Below, in pieces: positions 26,599 through 35,744 of a stretch of 64,000 bases of DNA. Source of the stretch: Psychrobacter faecalis (GTDB taxonomy: Bacteria > Pseudomonadota > Gammaproteobacteria > Pseudomonadales > Moraxellaceae); NCBI RefSeq assembly GCF_016107575.1, contig NZ_JABAST010000008.1, positions 1 through 64,000 of the forward strand. The letters run 5' to 3'. The first letter of the stretch is position 1; each line of letters starts with the position of its first letter. Position numbers and translations under genes: made by a program. The notes under the pieces were generated by a model that was not told where the DNA came from, made no database searches, and saw only the letters and a program-made list of their open reading frames with translations.

Positions 26599-27786
26599 AT
26601 GTCCGTCTATACCCAGTTAACCGATGACCAGTTTGCCGCTTTTTGCCAGCGTTTTGGCGTCTCATTTGCGCGTGCCATTCCGATTACCCAAGGTATCAAA
26701 AACTCTAACTGGTTTATTCAGACGACTGACGATGTAGATGGCGCGCACTCTTATGTATTTACCTTATTTGAAGAGCGTCCACCAGAAGACATCGAAAAAA
26801 TGGCGGTTATCCTCAATCAATTGGATGGTAAATTGCCAGTAGCGGCGCCGTTAGCATTGCTTGATTTAGGCGCTGATAGCGCAGAAAAACGCTATGTCAT
26901 ACGCTATGATAATAAAGCAATTACCCTCGTACCTTGTTTGGCTGGCGCGCATCCACAGCAAACCACGCAAGCGATGTGTTATGAGATTGGCGCCGCTTTA
27001 GCCATGCTGCATGAGACCTTACAAGCACTGCAACCTGCGGAAGAATATGGCGTGCCTTTATACCCATGGGCGGAAGTACGCGACCGTGAAATGCAGTTTA
27101 TGCCCGGTGACGAAGCCAAGCTCATGAGCGATATTTGGCGCGCTTACTCAGATTTGCCGCTTGCGACGTTGCCAAAAGGCTTATGTCATTTAGACATGTT
27201 CGCTGATAATACCTTATGGGACTTATCGTTAAATAATAGCCAAAAAGGCGCAGCGCGTTTAACGGGATTGCTAGACTTTACCGAAGTCAGCGTTGAGCAT
27301 TATGTGATGGATATTGCCATTACCATTAATGATTTTTGTACGACGTGGGGCGATGCCGAGCAAGGCGAAACCGTCAATTTTGACCGCAGTAAAATGGCGG
27401 CTTTTTTGCAAGGCTATGAGTCGAAACGTGCGCTTGGCGAAGATGAAAAACGCGCTTTACCAGTGATGCTCGCCAAGGCGGCGGTGATTTTTTGGCTATT
27501 ACGTTTAAACGTTATCCACTATAACCGTACCGAAGGTCGGACTGGTGATAACATCATGGTCAAAAATCCTGACCTGATGAAACGCTTGGCGGCTTATCAT
27601 TGGTCACATGTTGAAAAAGAACAAAATACGGTCTTTGTATTGTTAGATAATGAATCGGCGATGCAAAAAAGCACTCAGATAATCGGTATTTTTAGCAATA
27701 TCACCCAAGCTGAGCAAGCACGTGATAAATTAAGTAATAGCAGTGATTTTGCAATCAAAGAATATACGCTCGACCAATTGGCATAG
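26599..27786 (+). CDS. thrB: Homoserine kinase ThrB (APH-fold type) with an extra C-terminal domain
   Basis: It phosphorylates homoserine in threonine synthesis. The protein has the aminoglycoside-phosphotransferase/choline-kinase fold of the Pseudomonas-type ThrB. It shows GIKNSNWFI near residue 28, the catalytic-loop segment LCHLDMFADNTLW (about 195-207) and LLDFTEV for metal binding. Typical members have about 316 residues; this one has 395. The extra 70 residues end in a small alpha-beta segment (IIGIFSNITQAEQARDKL) that resembles the stress-protein-like repeats found in small regulatory domains. The gene is followed 49 bp later by a DUF2007-like gene. Confidence 0.88.
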   Translation: MSVYTQLTDDQFAAFCQRFGVSFARAIPITQGIKNSNWFIQTTDDVDGAHSYVFTLFEERPPEDIEKMAVILNQLDGKLPVAAPLALLDLGADSAEKRYVIRYDNKAITLVPCLAGAHPQQTTQAMCYEIGAALAMLHETLQALQPAEEYGVPLYPWAEVRDREMQFMPGDEAKLMSDIWRAYSDLPLATLPKGLCHLDMFADNTLWDLSLNNSQKGAARLTGLLDFTEVSVEHYVMDIAITINDFCTTWGDAEQGETVNFDRSKMAAFLQGYESKRALGEDEKRALPVMLAKAAVIFWLLRLNVIHYNRTEGRTGDNIMVKNPDLMKRLAAYHWSHVEKEQNTVFVLLDNESAMQKSTQIIGIFSNITQAEQARDKLSNSSDFAIKEYTLDQLA

Positions 27787-27835
27787 ATTGTTATTTTTCG
27801 ACCATTCCTGTATCAAAACCATAAAGGCAAATCCC

Positions 27836-28144
27836 ATGACCGATCAAGTTGATAACTGGCACAAACTGGCGCGCTACGATACCAATATGCAAGGCGAGCT
27901 GCATGCCAATCTGCTGCGTAACAATGGCATTACGGTGTCACTGCAACCGCTGAGTGCCATGCCCGGTATGAATTCTGGGATAGTGCTGTGGATACAAGAT
28001 ACAGATTTGGCGCATGCGCAGCGTATTTTGGCGAATATTGACACCGATGGGGCCACGCCTTATGAGATGTTTGATGAAGTATCAGAAGCTACTCTAAACC
28101 CTCCTTTAAATTCTGCAAAAGACAACAACGGCGGTGAAGTATAA
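27836..28144 (+). CDS. DUF2007-like small protein
   Basis: This 102-residue protein starts MTDQVDNWHKLARY. The early segment, with GELHANLLRNNGI, and the IVLWIQDTDLAHAQRIL segment match the DUF2007 fold, a small alpha-beta domain called putative signal transducing protein. The C-terminal 25 residues look disordered. The ATG at 27836 lies after thrB, and its stop codon directly abuts the next ATG, so it is probably co-transcribed with the amidotransferase. Function unknown. Confidence 0.7.
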   Translation: MTDQVDNWHKLARYDTNMQGELHANLLRNNGITVSLQPLSAMPGMNSGIVLWIQDTDLAHAQRILANIDTDGATPYEMFDEVSEATLNPPLNSAKDNNGGEV

Positions 28145-29053
28145 ATGTGTCAACTCTTAGGAATGAACTGTAATACCCCAACCGATATTGGCTTTAGCTT
28201 TGCAGGATTTCGTCGTCGCGGCGGCATGACCGACAGTCATGAAGATGGCTTTGGTATTGCGTTTTTTGAGCGCAGTGAATGTGCCAATAATGATAAAACA
28301 GCCAATGCTTCGACTGGTTTGCGACTGTTTCATGACAATCGCCCAAGCCATTTATCACCTGTTGCCGACTTGGTGAATAATTATCCGATTAAAGCGATGA
28401 ATGTCATTGCCCATATCCGTAAAGCAACTCAAGGGCAGAACTGCTTAGCCAATACCCATCCTTTCGTCCGCGAAGTGTGGGGCGAGCAGTGGGTTTTTGC
28501 CCATAACGGGCAGATGAATAGCGAATTTATCAAACGCTGTCAGCGCCTGCAAGACAATGGCAATGCCTCACATTGTCAGCCAGTTGGTAACACCGATTCT
28601 GAAATGGCGTTTTGCTATTTGGTCAATCGCCTAAAAAGCAGCTTTAAAACCCGCCCAGATGATCAAACGCTGTTTAATTTTTTAACCACCCAATGTCGCT
28701 ACCTTTCTGCCAACGGTTTGTTTAATTGCCTAATCTCAAACGGTCGGTGGCAGCTGGCTTATGCTGGTAGCTTATTGTTTTATCTCACGCGCAAAGCACC
28801 GTTTGGCGAAGCAAAATTAGCAGATGATGATTTGGCCATTAACTTTGGTGATGTGACTACCGACAGCGACAAAGTGACGATATTGGTCACCGTGCCATTG
28901 ACTGAAAATGAAAAATGGCAACAGTTGGCGGTCAATGAGTGCTTAATATTCCAAGAAGGTGATGTTATTTATAAAGACAGTCCAAGTCAGCGTAAGTTTT
29001 TAACCATTGAAGAAGGAATTGCGGTAGCACGCGCGGTTGGAGCGAGTGTTTAG
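28145..29053 (+). CDS. Class II glutamine amidotransferase (YafJ-like)
   Basis: The protein starts MCQLLGMNC, giving an N-terminal nucleophile cysteine. It has the RRRGGMTDSHEDGFGIAFF segment, HIRKATQG and the FAHNGQMN motif typical of stand-alone glutamine amidotransferases of the YafJ/Gn_AT_II type. The 302-residue length is somewhat above the E. coli YafJ size of about 255. No synthetase domain is attached, so the ammonia acceptor is unknown; a peptidase or hydrolase use of the fold is possible. It follows the DUF2007-like gene with no spacer. Confidence 0.85.
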   Translation: MCQLLGMNCNTPTDIGFSFAGFRRRGGMTDSHEDGFGIAFFERSECANNDKTANASTGLRLFHDNRPSHLSPVADLVNNYPIKAMNVIAHIRKATQGQNCLANTHPFVREVWGEQWVFAHNGQMNSEFIKRCQRLQDNGNASHCQPVGNTDSEMAFCYLVNRLKSSFKTRPDDQTLFNFLTTQCRYLSANGLFNCLISNGRWQLAYAGSLLFYLTRKAPFGEAKLADDDLAINFGDVTTDSDKVTILVTVPLTENEKWQQLAVNECLIFQEGDVIYKDSPSQRKFLTIEEGIAVARAVGASV

Positions 29054-29087
29054 GAGTGGCAAGTATTTAACGTTGATTAAATATCAG

Positions 29088-29651
29088 TTAGATATAAGCG
29101 CCACAACAGCGCTTAAATTTTTCACCTGAGCCACAAATACACGGCTGTTTTTGCGTGACAGTCATAGAAACACTCGGGTCGAGGAAATACCAACGCGCAT
29201 CGTTGTTCGCTTTGTCTGTTACTTTTACAAAGGCAGATAATTCATGATGCGCCTGTATGCCGTCATCTTTATTATCAGAGATATTAAAGTAAGCCTTAAA
29301 CTCAACTTGCGCATGGCGTTTACCTAGCTTTGGCGTATGCGTAATGATTTCTAATCCTGCCCAATCTGTCTCTTTTGCCCAAGACTCAATCGCCTGAATA
29401 TCTAGTAAATTTTGCTGCGCAGGCAAAGTGGTTTTGACGATATATTCTGGTTTAACTAAGACAAAGGCGCTATAACGCGACCGCATTAGACGCTCAGCAG
29501 AGTCTGGCTTTGCACCGTCAATTTTATCAGCTTCGTTATTTAAAAGCCCGTCATGATAAGGCTGGCAGCAATCTTGATAAAGTAGCGGTACGCCAATAGC
29601 ATTTGAGGCTGGGTTAATTTGGCAAGGGCAGATTGGTAGGGAAATTGACAT
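29088..29651 (-). CDS. YchJ-like SEC-C motif protein
   Basis: The 187-residue protein has an N-terminal CPC and CC motif pair, the SAERLMRSRYSAFV segment conserved in the YchJ (UPF0225) family, and a C-terminal SEC-C zinc motif (PCICGSGEKFKRCCG). YchJ proteins have an NTF2-like core, and their role is unknown. It is convergent with the amidotransferase, with 34 bp between the stop codons. Confidence 0.9.
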   Translation of the reverse strand: MSISLPICPCQINPASNAIGVPLLYQDCCQPYHDGLLNNEADKIDGAKPDSAERLMRSRYSAFVLVKPEYIVKTTLPAQQNLLDIQAIESWAKETDWAGLEIITHTPKLGKRHAQVEFKAYFNISDNKDDGIQAHHELSAFVKVTDKANNDARWYFLDPSVSMTVTQKQPCICGSGEKFKRCCGAYI

Positions 29652-29694
29652 TATTTACTCATGTATTATTCATTTTTTAACGGTTCTATAAATT

Positions 29695-30411
29695 TTAATT
29701 GAGCCAGTTTTTTATCAATTCTGGCCATAGTCCCAGTTTAAGCTTTGCCCAAGGTTCGGGGTCACGCAGCTGCTGCCAAAACTCAGCAAATGGCGGCGCA
29801 AAATAGACCAAGAGCGCAAGGATGACGTACAGGAGCAGATACCACCATTTATCTTTATGCTGATAAAACTTCATCGCTGTACCCGATGAGCGCTTCATTT
29901 TCATATTGGACAAATTCACACTATATAGCTCATCCAATGCCAAATGTACCATGGCGCCGCCGAATAAAAACAAGCCATAAAACCAACTGACAGTTAGCGG
30001 TAAGGCTAAAATATCGTAGCTGACGTAGGTCATTCCAAGCCCTAGTATGGCCATGTAGGGCACCGAATGAATGACGCCGCGGTGTACGGTCATATTGGTA
30101 AAAATTGAAAATACCACATAACGCATAAAGCCGTAGCCCGCCAACCATAAAGCTATCAGCGCCAGTAAACTCAGCTCACTGCGCCAATGCATGACCAGAC
30201 CAAAGGCAAAAATAAACGAGGTAATATTAAACCCAAGCTTAATCGGCGTCGAGTTATCAGAATCCAAATCAGGCAGCAGCCCACCGATAGTGCCGAGTGC
30301 CACGCACATCAAAAACCCTGAATCATCAATCAAGCCTGCTTTATAAACCGCAAGACTCATCGTACCACTTGCCATGAATGCAACATTTAAGTGGGTGTTA
30401 AAATTTGCCAT
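29695..30411 (-). CDS. YdjM-like inner-membrane metal-dependent hydrolase family protein
   Basis: The 238-residue protein begins MANFNTHL and contains GGLLPDLDSD near residue 45 and HRGVIHSVPY near 115, the metal-binding pattern of the YdjM (DUF457) family. Five or so hydrophobic segments indicate an inner-membrane protein. E. coli YdjM is LexA-regulated, but I see no clear LexA box (CTG-N10-CAG) just upstream here. Enzymatic activity has not been established for the family to my knowledge. Confidence 0.85.
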   Translation of the reverse strand: MANFNTHLNVAFMASGTMSLAVYKAGLIDDSGFLMCVALGTIGGLLPDLDSDNSTPIKLGFNITSFIFAFGLVMHWRSELSLLALIALWLAGYGFMRYVVFSIFTNMTVHRGVIHSVPYMAILGLGMTYVSYDILALPLTVSWFYGLFLFGGAMVHLALDELYSVNLSNMKMKRSSGTAMKFYQHKDKWWYLLLYVILALLVYFAPPFAEFWQQLRDPEPWAKLKLGLWPELIKNWLN

Positions 30412-30525
30412 AAAAACTCATCAATAAATAGCGCACGAAATCTGTATTTCGAGCGGCTTGTCTAGCTGTAAAAAAGCGCTCCATGATACCATAGCCACGC
30501 CAGTCGTCTAATAGAGATAATCAAT

Positions 30526-31539
30526 ATGACCGCCACTGATTTACCTGCCAAGCCTTATCGAAATACTGCTTTTGATGCATCTATTAATAACCCGTCTGCA
30601 TACGCCAGCACGCTTGATGACAGCTTTGCTGCTATTGATTGGCAAGCGTCGTGGCTGTGTCACTTAAACCAGTTAGGCTATATAAGTAAAAGCATCAGCC
30701 AGCTAAGAGGCTTAAAAAATGACCCTGCTCAGACAGACAAACTCGAACATACGCCTGATATCATCGCCAAGGTTTTGAATACCGCATTACAGAAGCATGC
30801 TGACGCCTTACAACAGTCATTACCGCAAACCAAACCTGCGCTAAACAATCAAGCCCAAACCTTAAAATTCGTTTCACAAAATGAGCTGCCAGAAGGCGAA
30901 GCGTACGAGCGCTTTATCGGCACCACCGGTAATATCCCGACCCGTGATAATTTGCATGATTTATTTAACGGTAGTATTTGGCTCACCTTTCCAAAGACCA
31001 AAGCGCTGCTCAATTATTATCATATGCTTGAGATTAAGGAGCAAGGTATTGGCGCCAGTCGCGGCCGTGTCCGCGATACCATTACCGTTTTTGATGAAAA
31101 TGGCGCGATATTGGTCACCGCTGAGTCTAGTATCGGTAAGGCATTGGTTGATTTTGATTGGCAGGAAAGTTTGGTTGCACCACGTGACAAATGGGACGAG
31201 CCAAAGCAACTTAATAAACAAGCTCAGGCAGCAGTTTATATTTTTGGTCATGCACTGTTAGAGAAGCTACTGCACCCACGCAAAGCATTATGCGCCCATA
31301 GTATCGTGATAAATGTCACGCAAGATTTTTTTACCTTGTCGCTATCTGAGCGTATCAATCATTTGGATCAAAAAGTGGCCGATTATATGGACGCGTTATT
31401 ATCAGAGCCAGATGTTTCCCCGCGCAAACTGTCGCCATTGCCCATTTTGGGCGTGCCACACTATTGGGCAGAAAATGTCCAGCCGAGCTTTTATGAGGAC
31501 AGCCAAGTCTTTCGGAGCGGTCGTCGTAGTCAAAGTTAA
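30526..31539 (+). CDS. DUF3025 family protein
   Basis: The 337-residue soluble protein matches DUF3025. Its core has GEAYERFIGTTGNIPTRDNLHDLFNG near residues 125-150 and the WLTFPKTKALLNYYH segment just after, both family hallmarks. No catalytic residue is known to me. It is a single gene, preceded on the other strand by the YdjM-like gene (divergent, 114 bp) and followed by a 428-bp spacer before acnA. Confidence 0.85.
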   Translation: MTATDLPAKPYRNTAFDASINNPSAYASTLDDSFAAIDWQASWLCHLNQLGYISKSISQLRGLKNDPAQTDKLEHTPDIIAKVLNTALQKHADALQQSLPQTKPALNNQAQTLKFVSQNELPEGEAYERFIGTTGNIPTRDNLHDLFNGSIWLTFPKTKALLNYYHMLEIKEQGIGASRGRVRDTITVFDENGAILVTAESSIGKALVDFDWQESLVAPRDKWDEPKQLNKQAQAAVYIFGHALLEKLLHPRKALCAHSIVINVTQDFFTLSLSERINHLDQKVADYMDALLSEPDVSPRKLSPLPILGVPHYWAENVQPSFYEDSQVFRSGRRSQS

Positions 31540-31967
31540 AAGATATGGGCACACCTTGTCCGGTAAACGTTGAATTTTAACTGCTAAAGCATTGTCGTGG
31601 TTACGATTGTGCCACGATTCAACACCATCTAGTCGTTAACAAAGTGCTGCTTATTTGTTATGGTAAAAGGACGTTACAGTTAAACGCTAAACAGATGCAT
31701 ATATCTTTTGTTAACGGCGATTTCGTTCACCTCACCGTTATCAATAAATATTTATTCAAATAAAAGCACCGTTAACTATTGTACTTAGCACTTGTTAAAA
31801 ACGAGCGTTTATTAAAAAATAGTTGTCGCCATTCGATTTAAGCACATTCATTTAAATTAAGAAGAAATAAGCCACCAGTTATCAGCATAAATTGCCATGC
31901 ATTCACAGTCGTATTAATGGCATAAGGATTTATGCTTAGGATCTATAACAACGATAAGGAAGCTACC
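31540..31967. other. 428-bp spacer upstream of acnA
   Basis: This AT-rich non-coding stretch has no open frame of note. It contains a spaced inverted repeat TAACGG/CCGTTA near 31708-31740 and an A/T-rich run at 31780-31870 that may hold the acnA promoter. No terminator with a clear T-run was seen for the DUF3025 gene. Confidence 0.5.
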
Positions 31968-34754
31968 ATGAGTGATATTTTTAATGTAAAAGATACGATT
32001 GACGTCGCTGGCAAGGAGCACGTTTATTATAGCTTGCCAAAGCTGACTGACACTTACGAGAACATCAGCAAACTGCCATTTTGCATGAAAATCGTCTTAG
32101 AAAACCTACTGCGTAATGAAGACGACGGGCAATCTGTCGGCAAAAACCACATCGAAGCCGTTGCCAATTGGGACGCTGGGGCAGAAGCGTCAAAAGAAAT
32201 CGCCTTTATGCCAGCGCGTGTCGTCCTGCAAGATTTTACCGGTGTACCATCAGTGGTGGATTTGGCAGCGATGCGTGATGCGGTGGTTGAGCTTGGCGGT
32301 CGTGCTGAGCAGATTAACCCCTTTATCCCAAGTGAATTGGTCGTTGACCACTCTGTACAGGTCGACGCTTATGGCCGCGAAGATGCACTAGACTTAAACG
32401 AGAAAATTGAATTTAAGCGTAATAACGAGCGTTATGAGTTTTTACATTGGGGCAAAAACGCCTTTAAAAACTTTGTCGTTGTGCCACCAGCAACCGGTAT
32501 TGTGCATCAGGTTAACTTAGAATATTTAGCGCGTGTAGTAATGGCTGCTGAAGTAGACGGAGAGCTGACCGCGTATCCAGATACGGTATTTGGTACAGAC
32601 AGTCACACCACCATGATTAATGGTATTGGCGTACTTGGTTGGGGTGTTGGTGGTATCGAAGCGGAAGCGGCGATGCTTGGTCAGCCATCCTCAATGCTCA
32701 TTCCACAAGTGGTCGGTTTTGAGCTCAAAGGCAAATTGACCGAAGGCGTGACCGCAACGGATTTGGTACTACGCGTCGTTGAGATGTTACGCGCTCACGG
32801 TGTGGTAGGTAAATTCGTCGAATTTTACGGCGAAGGCTTACACAGTATGCCACTCGCTGACCGTGCAACCATTGCCAACATGTCACCAGAATACGGCGCA
32901 ACCTGTGGTATTTTCCCGATTGACCAAATGGCTATTGATTATCTGCGTCTGTCAGGTCGTGAAGAAAGTCAGATTGAGCTGGTTGAAAAATATGCCAAAG
33001 CGCAAGGCTTATGGCATGATGCCGATACGCCGGCTGCGACATATTCAAGTAAGCTTGAGCTGGACTTATCATCGGTGAAACCAGCCCTTGCCGGTCCGAA
33101 CTTGCCGCAGCAGCGTATCAATTTGTCTGATATGCATGAGAAGTTTGGCGAAACGCTAGAGAAAATGACCAAAGACCGTAAGTCAGAAATTGATGGTAAA
33201 GTGCGCTTTGACCAAGAAGGTGCGCAGCAAGAGCAAGCCGATAGACTGTATGCCAAGCCTAATGTCTTCTCTGACGTTAATATCGATGATAAGAGCCACA
33301 AACTGCGTGATGGTTCGGTGGTTATCGCCGCGATTACCTCTTGTACCAACACCTCAAACCCTGCGGTGATGATTGGCGCTGGTTTGGTGGCGAAAAAAGC
33401 CGCTGCCAAAGGTTTAAAAGCCAAGCCTTGGGTAAAAACCTCATTGGCACCAGGCTCAAAAGTTGTTACCGATTATCTTGAAAAAACCAAACTGATGGAT
33501 GAGCTAGAGAAAACAGGCTTCTATTTGGTTGGTTATGGTTGTACGACATGTATCGGTAACTCAGGCCCACTCTTAGAGTCGATTGAACAAGGTATCAAAG
33601 AAAACGATTTGGTTGCCGCTGCGGTGTTATCGGGTAACCGTAACTTTGAAGGGCGTATTCACTCGCACGTCAAGGCCAGTTACTTGGCGTCGCCACCGCT
33701 GGTGGTTGCTTATGCGCTGGCAGGGACGGTCGATATTGACTTGACCACCCATCCGCTAGGACAAGACCAAGACGGTAACGATGTCTACCTAAAGGATATT
33801 TGGCCAACGTCCGATGAAATTAATGAACTAATTGCCAATAATATCGACGCCGATATGTTCCGTAAAAACTACGGCGAAGTGTTTGACGGTAGTGCTGCAT
33901 GGAACGCCATTAGCTCAGCCGATAGTCAGCTGTATCCATGGAGCGAGAAGTCTACTTATATCAAAAACCCACCGTTCTTTGATGGCATGACCATGGAGCC
34001 AGAAGGCATTCCTGATATCGAAGGCGCGCGTATCTTGGGTCTATTTGGCGATTCAATCACCACTGACCATATCTCGCCAGCTGGTAATATCGATGCTAAT
34101 TCTCCTGCGGGTAAGTACTTGCAAGAGCGCGGTGTGATGCCAGCCGACTTTAATAGTTATGGCTCACGCCGTGGTAACGATGCGGTCATGACCCGCGGTA
34201 CTTTTGCCAATATCCGTATCAAAAACCAGATGATGGGCGGTAAAGAAGGCGGCTATACTTACTACTTTAAAGGCGACAACGCCACGCTTCAAGACGGCGA
34301 AGAAATGGCCATCTATGACGCGGCGATGAAGTATAAAGAAGATCAGCGCCCACTTGTGGTACTTGGCGGTGCAGAGTATGGCTCTGGTTCTAGCCGTGAC
34401 TGGGCCGCGAAGGGTACGATTTTGCTCGGCGTAAAAGCGGTATTGACCAGCTCGTTTGAGCGTATTCACCGCTCAAACCTAGTCGGTATGGGCGTGTTGC
34501 CATTAACCTTTAAAGGTGATGAAAACGCCGATACTTATCACCTAGACGGTTCTGAAGTACTAAGTATCACAGGCCTTGATAATGGCGAAAGTAAAACCGC
34601 AACAGTGACGGCGACCCGTGCTGATGGTTCAACTGAAACCTTTGAGGTAAACGTCATGCTACAGACGCCAAAAGAGCGCGAATACGTGCGTCATGGCGGC
34701 GTATTGCACTATGTACTACGTCAATTGGCAGCTGAGAGTAAAAACGCAGCGTAA
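31968..34754 (+). CDS. acnA: Aconitate hydratase AcnA
   Basis: It interconverts citrate and isocitrate in the TCA cycle with a 4Fe-4S cluster. The 928-residue length and domain order are those of the AcnA/IRP1 type. Cluster ligands are seen in SCTNTSNP near residue 450 and YGCTTCIGN near 520. The swivel-domain motif GSGSSRDWAAKG lies near 810. I chose the ATG at 31968 (MSDIFNV) with AAGGAAG 6 nt upstream; the frame opens 12 codons earlier without a good ribosome site. It is a single-gene unit with its own terminator. Confidence 0.96.
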   Translation: MSDIFNVKDTIDVAGKEHVYYSLPKLTDTYENISKLPFCMKIVLENLLRNEDDGQSVGKNHIEAVANWDAGAEASKEIAFMPARVVLQDFTGVPSVVDLAAMRDAVVELGGRAEQINPFIPSELVVDHSVQVDAYGREDALDLNEKIEFKRNNERYEFLHWGKNAFKNFVVVPPATGIVHQVNLEYLARVVMAAEVDGELTAYPDTVFGTDSHTTMINGIGVLGWGVGGIEAEAAMLGQPSSMLIPQVVGFELKGKLTEGVTATDLVLRVVEMLRAHGVVGKFVEFYGEGLHSMPLADRATIANMSPEYGATCGIFPIDQMAIDYLRLSGREESQIELVEKYAKAQGLWHDADTPAATYSSKLELDLSSVKPALAGPNLPQQRINLSDMHEKFGETLEKMTKDRKSEIDGKVRFDQEGAQQEQADRLYAKPNVFSDVNIDDKSHKLRDGSVVIAAITSCTNTSNPAVMIGAGLVAKKAAAKGLKAKPWVKTSLAPGSKVVTDYLEKTKLMDELEKTGFYLVGYGCTTCIGNSGPLLESIEQGIKENDLVAAAVLSGNRNFEGRIHSHVKASYLASPPLVVAYALAGTVDIDLTTHPLGQDQDGNDVYLKDIWPTSDEINELIANNIDADMFRKNYGEVFDGSAAWNAISSADSQLYPWSEKSTYIKNPPFFDGMTMEPEGIPDIEGARILGLFGDSITTDHISPAGNIDANSPAGKYLQERGVMPADFNSYGSRRGNDAVMTRGTFANIRIKNQMMGGKEGGYTYYFKGDNATLQDGEEMAIYDAAMKYKEDQRPLVVLGGAEYGSGSSRDWAAKGTILLGVKAVLTSSFERIHRSNLVGMGVLPLTFKGDENADTYHLDGSEVLSITGLDNGESKTATVTATRADGSTETFEVNVMLQTPKEREYVRHGGVLHYVLRQLAAESKNAA

Positions 34755-34777
34755 TATTTAATTAAAGTGAGAATAAG

Positions 34778-34808
34778 AAAAGCCCAGTCGTGATAACTGG
34801 GCTTTTTT
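34778..34808 (+). terminator. acnA terminator
   Basis: The stem AAAAGCCCAG/CTGGGCTTTT has a 9-nt loop and a run of six Ts. It lies 24 bp after the acnA stop codon. Two related hairpins occur at 35652 and 37124. Confidence 0.85.
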
Positions 34809-34842
34809 ATGCGCAATGCTTTTTAATTCGTTATTTTTACCT

Positions 34843-35496
34843 TTAACCCTTCTCAGTCAACAGTTTAATCCCCAAGCCAATAAACACCACACCACTAATT
34901 TTATTTAAAATAGATTCGATAGTTGGATTCTCTCGCAGCTTTTCACTGAATTTTGACGCCAGTAATGCCAAACATAAACACCATATAAAACCAGTGACGG
35001 CAAAGGTCAATCCTAAAATGATGAACGACACCATGCTATTGGCATAATTAGGATTGATAAATTGCGGGAAGAACGCCAAAAAGAATAATGCGACTTTTGG
35101 ATTAAAGGTATTGGTAAGCACGCCCTGTTTATAGATTTGTCCATAATCTAAAAAACTAGTACGAGTAGGATGATCATGGCTGGATAAATTATCGGCCATT
35201 AAAGCATCTGGTTTCGTTAGCAGCATCTTTAGGCCTAAATAGCATAGGTAGCTGGCACCAATATATTTAACGACCATAAATGCAGTAGGGGAGTTGGCCA
35301 ATAAGACGGATAAGCCCAGCGCCGCCAATAACGTATGCACTAAAATCCCTGAGATAATACCGAGCACGGAATAAAAACCCGCCGTTTGCCCCTGTGAAAT
35401 ACTGCGGGTAACGATATACATGCTATCGCTGCCAGGGATCAGGTTTAACAAGATGGCTGCCATGACAAACCCTAGGTAATTCTCAATACCGAACAT
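34843..35496 (-). CDS. LysE-family amino-acid exporter
   Basis: This inner-membrane protein of about 217 residues has six predicted helices. It shows the family pattern in PGSDSMYIVTRSISQG near residue 22 (NxxPGP-like) and GVLTNTFNPKVALFFLAFFPQF in the middle. LysE/RhtB proteins export amino acids such as lysine, homoserine or threonine; the substrate cannot be told. An ATG at 35496 and a TTG two codons earlier are both possible starts. It is a stand-alone gene, convergent with acnA. Confidence 0.88.
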   Translation of the reverse strand: MFGIENYLGFVMAAILLNLIPGSDSMYIVTRSISQGQTAGFYSVLGIISGILVHTLLAALGLSVLLANSPTAFMVVKYIGASYLCYLGLKMLLTKPDALMADNLSSHDHPTRTSFLDYGQIYKQGVLTNTFNPKVALFFLAFFPQFINPNYANSMVSFIILGLTFAVTGFIWCLCLALLASKFSEKLRENPTIESILNKISGVVFIGLGIKLLTEKG

Positions 35497-35651
35497 CGCC
35501 AACGTGCCTTTTAGATAATAGGAGAGGCTCTTAGTATAGGCTTGTGCGCGGCGAAATGTCTAGTTTTTCAAGTTCTATTCTTTCAGACTTAAAGTGTTAT
35601 TAATAAAAAATGGTATCAATAAAACGTGTTGCCAATAAAAAACGCTAGGCG

Positions 35652-35691
35652 AAAAAAAGCCCAATCACGATATAGTGTGACTGGGCTTTTT
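35652..35691 (-). terminator. Terminator after the four-helix membrane protein gene
   Basis: The hairpin AAAAAGCCCAGTCACAC (minus strand) pairs with GTGATTGGGCTTTTTTT, with one G-T wobble. It is 54 bp past the stop codon of the gene at 35745. It is closely related to the hairpins at 34778 and 37124. Confidence 0.8.
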
Positions 35692-35744
35692 GACAAAGTT
35701 TAATAAGTATATTGTTCCTTACTTATTTTAGTTCATTTGGCCTT

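Noticed and set aside
30420-30525. LexA box in front of the YdjM-like gene
   Set aside because: No CTG-N10-CAG pattern was found near its start.
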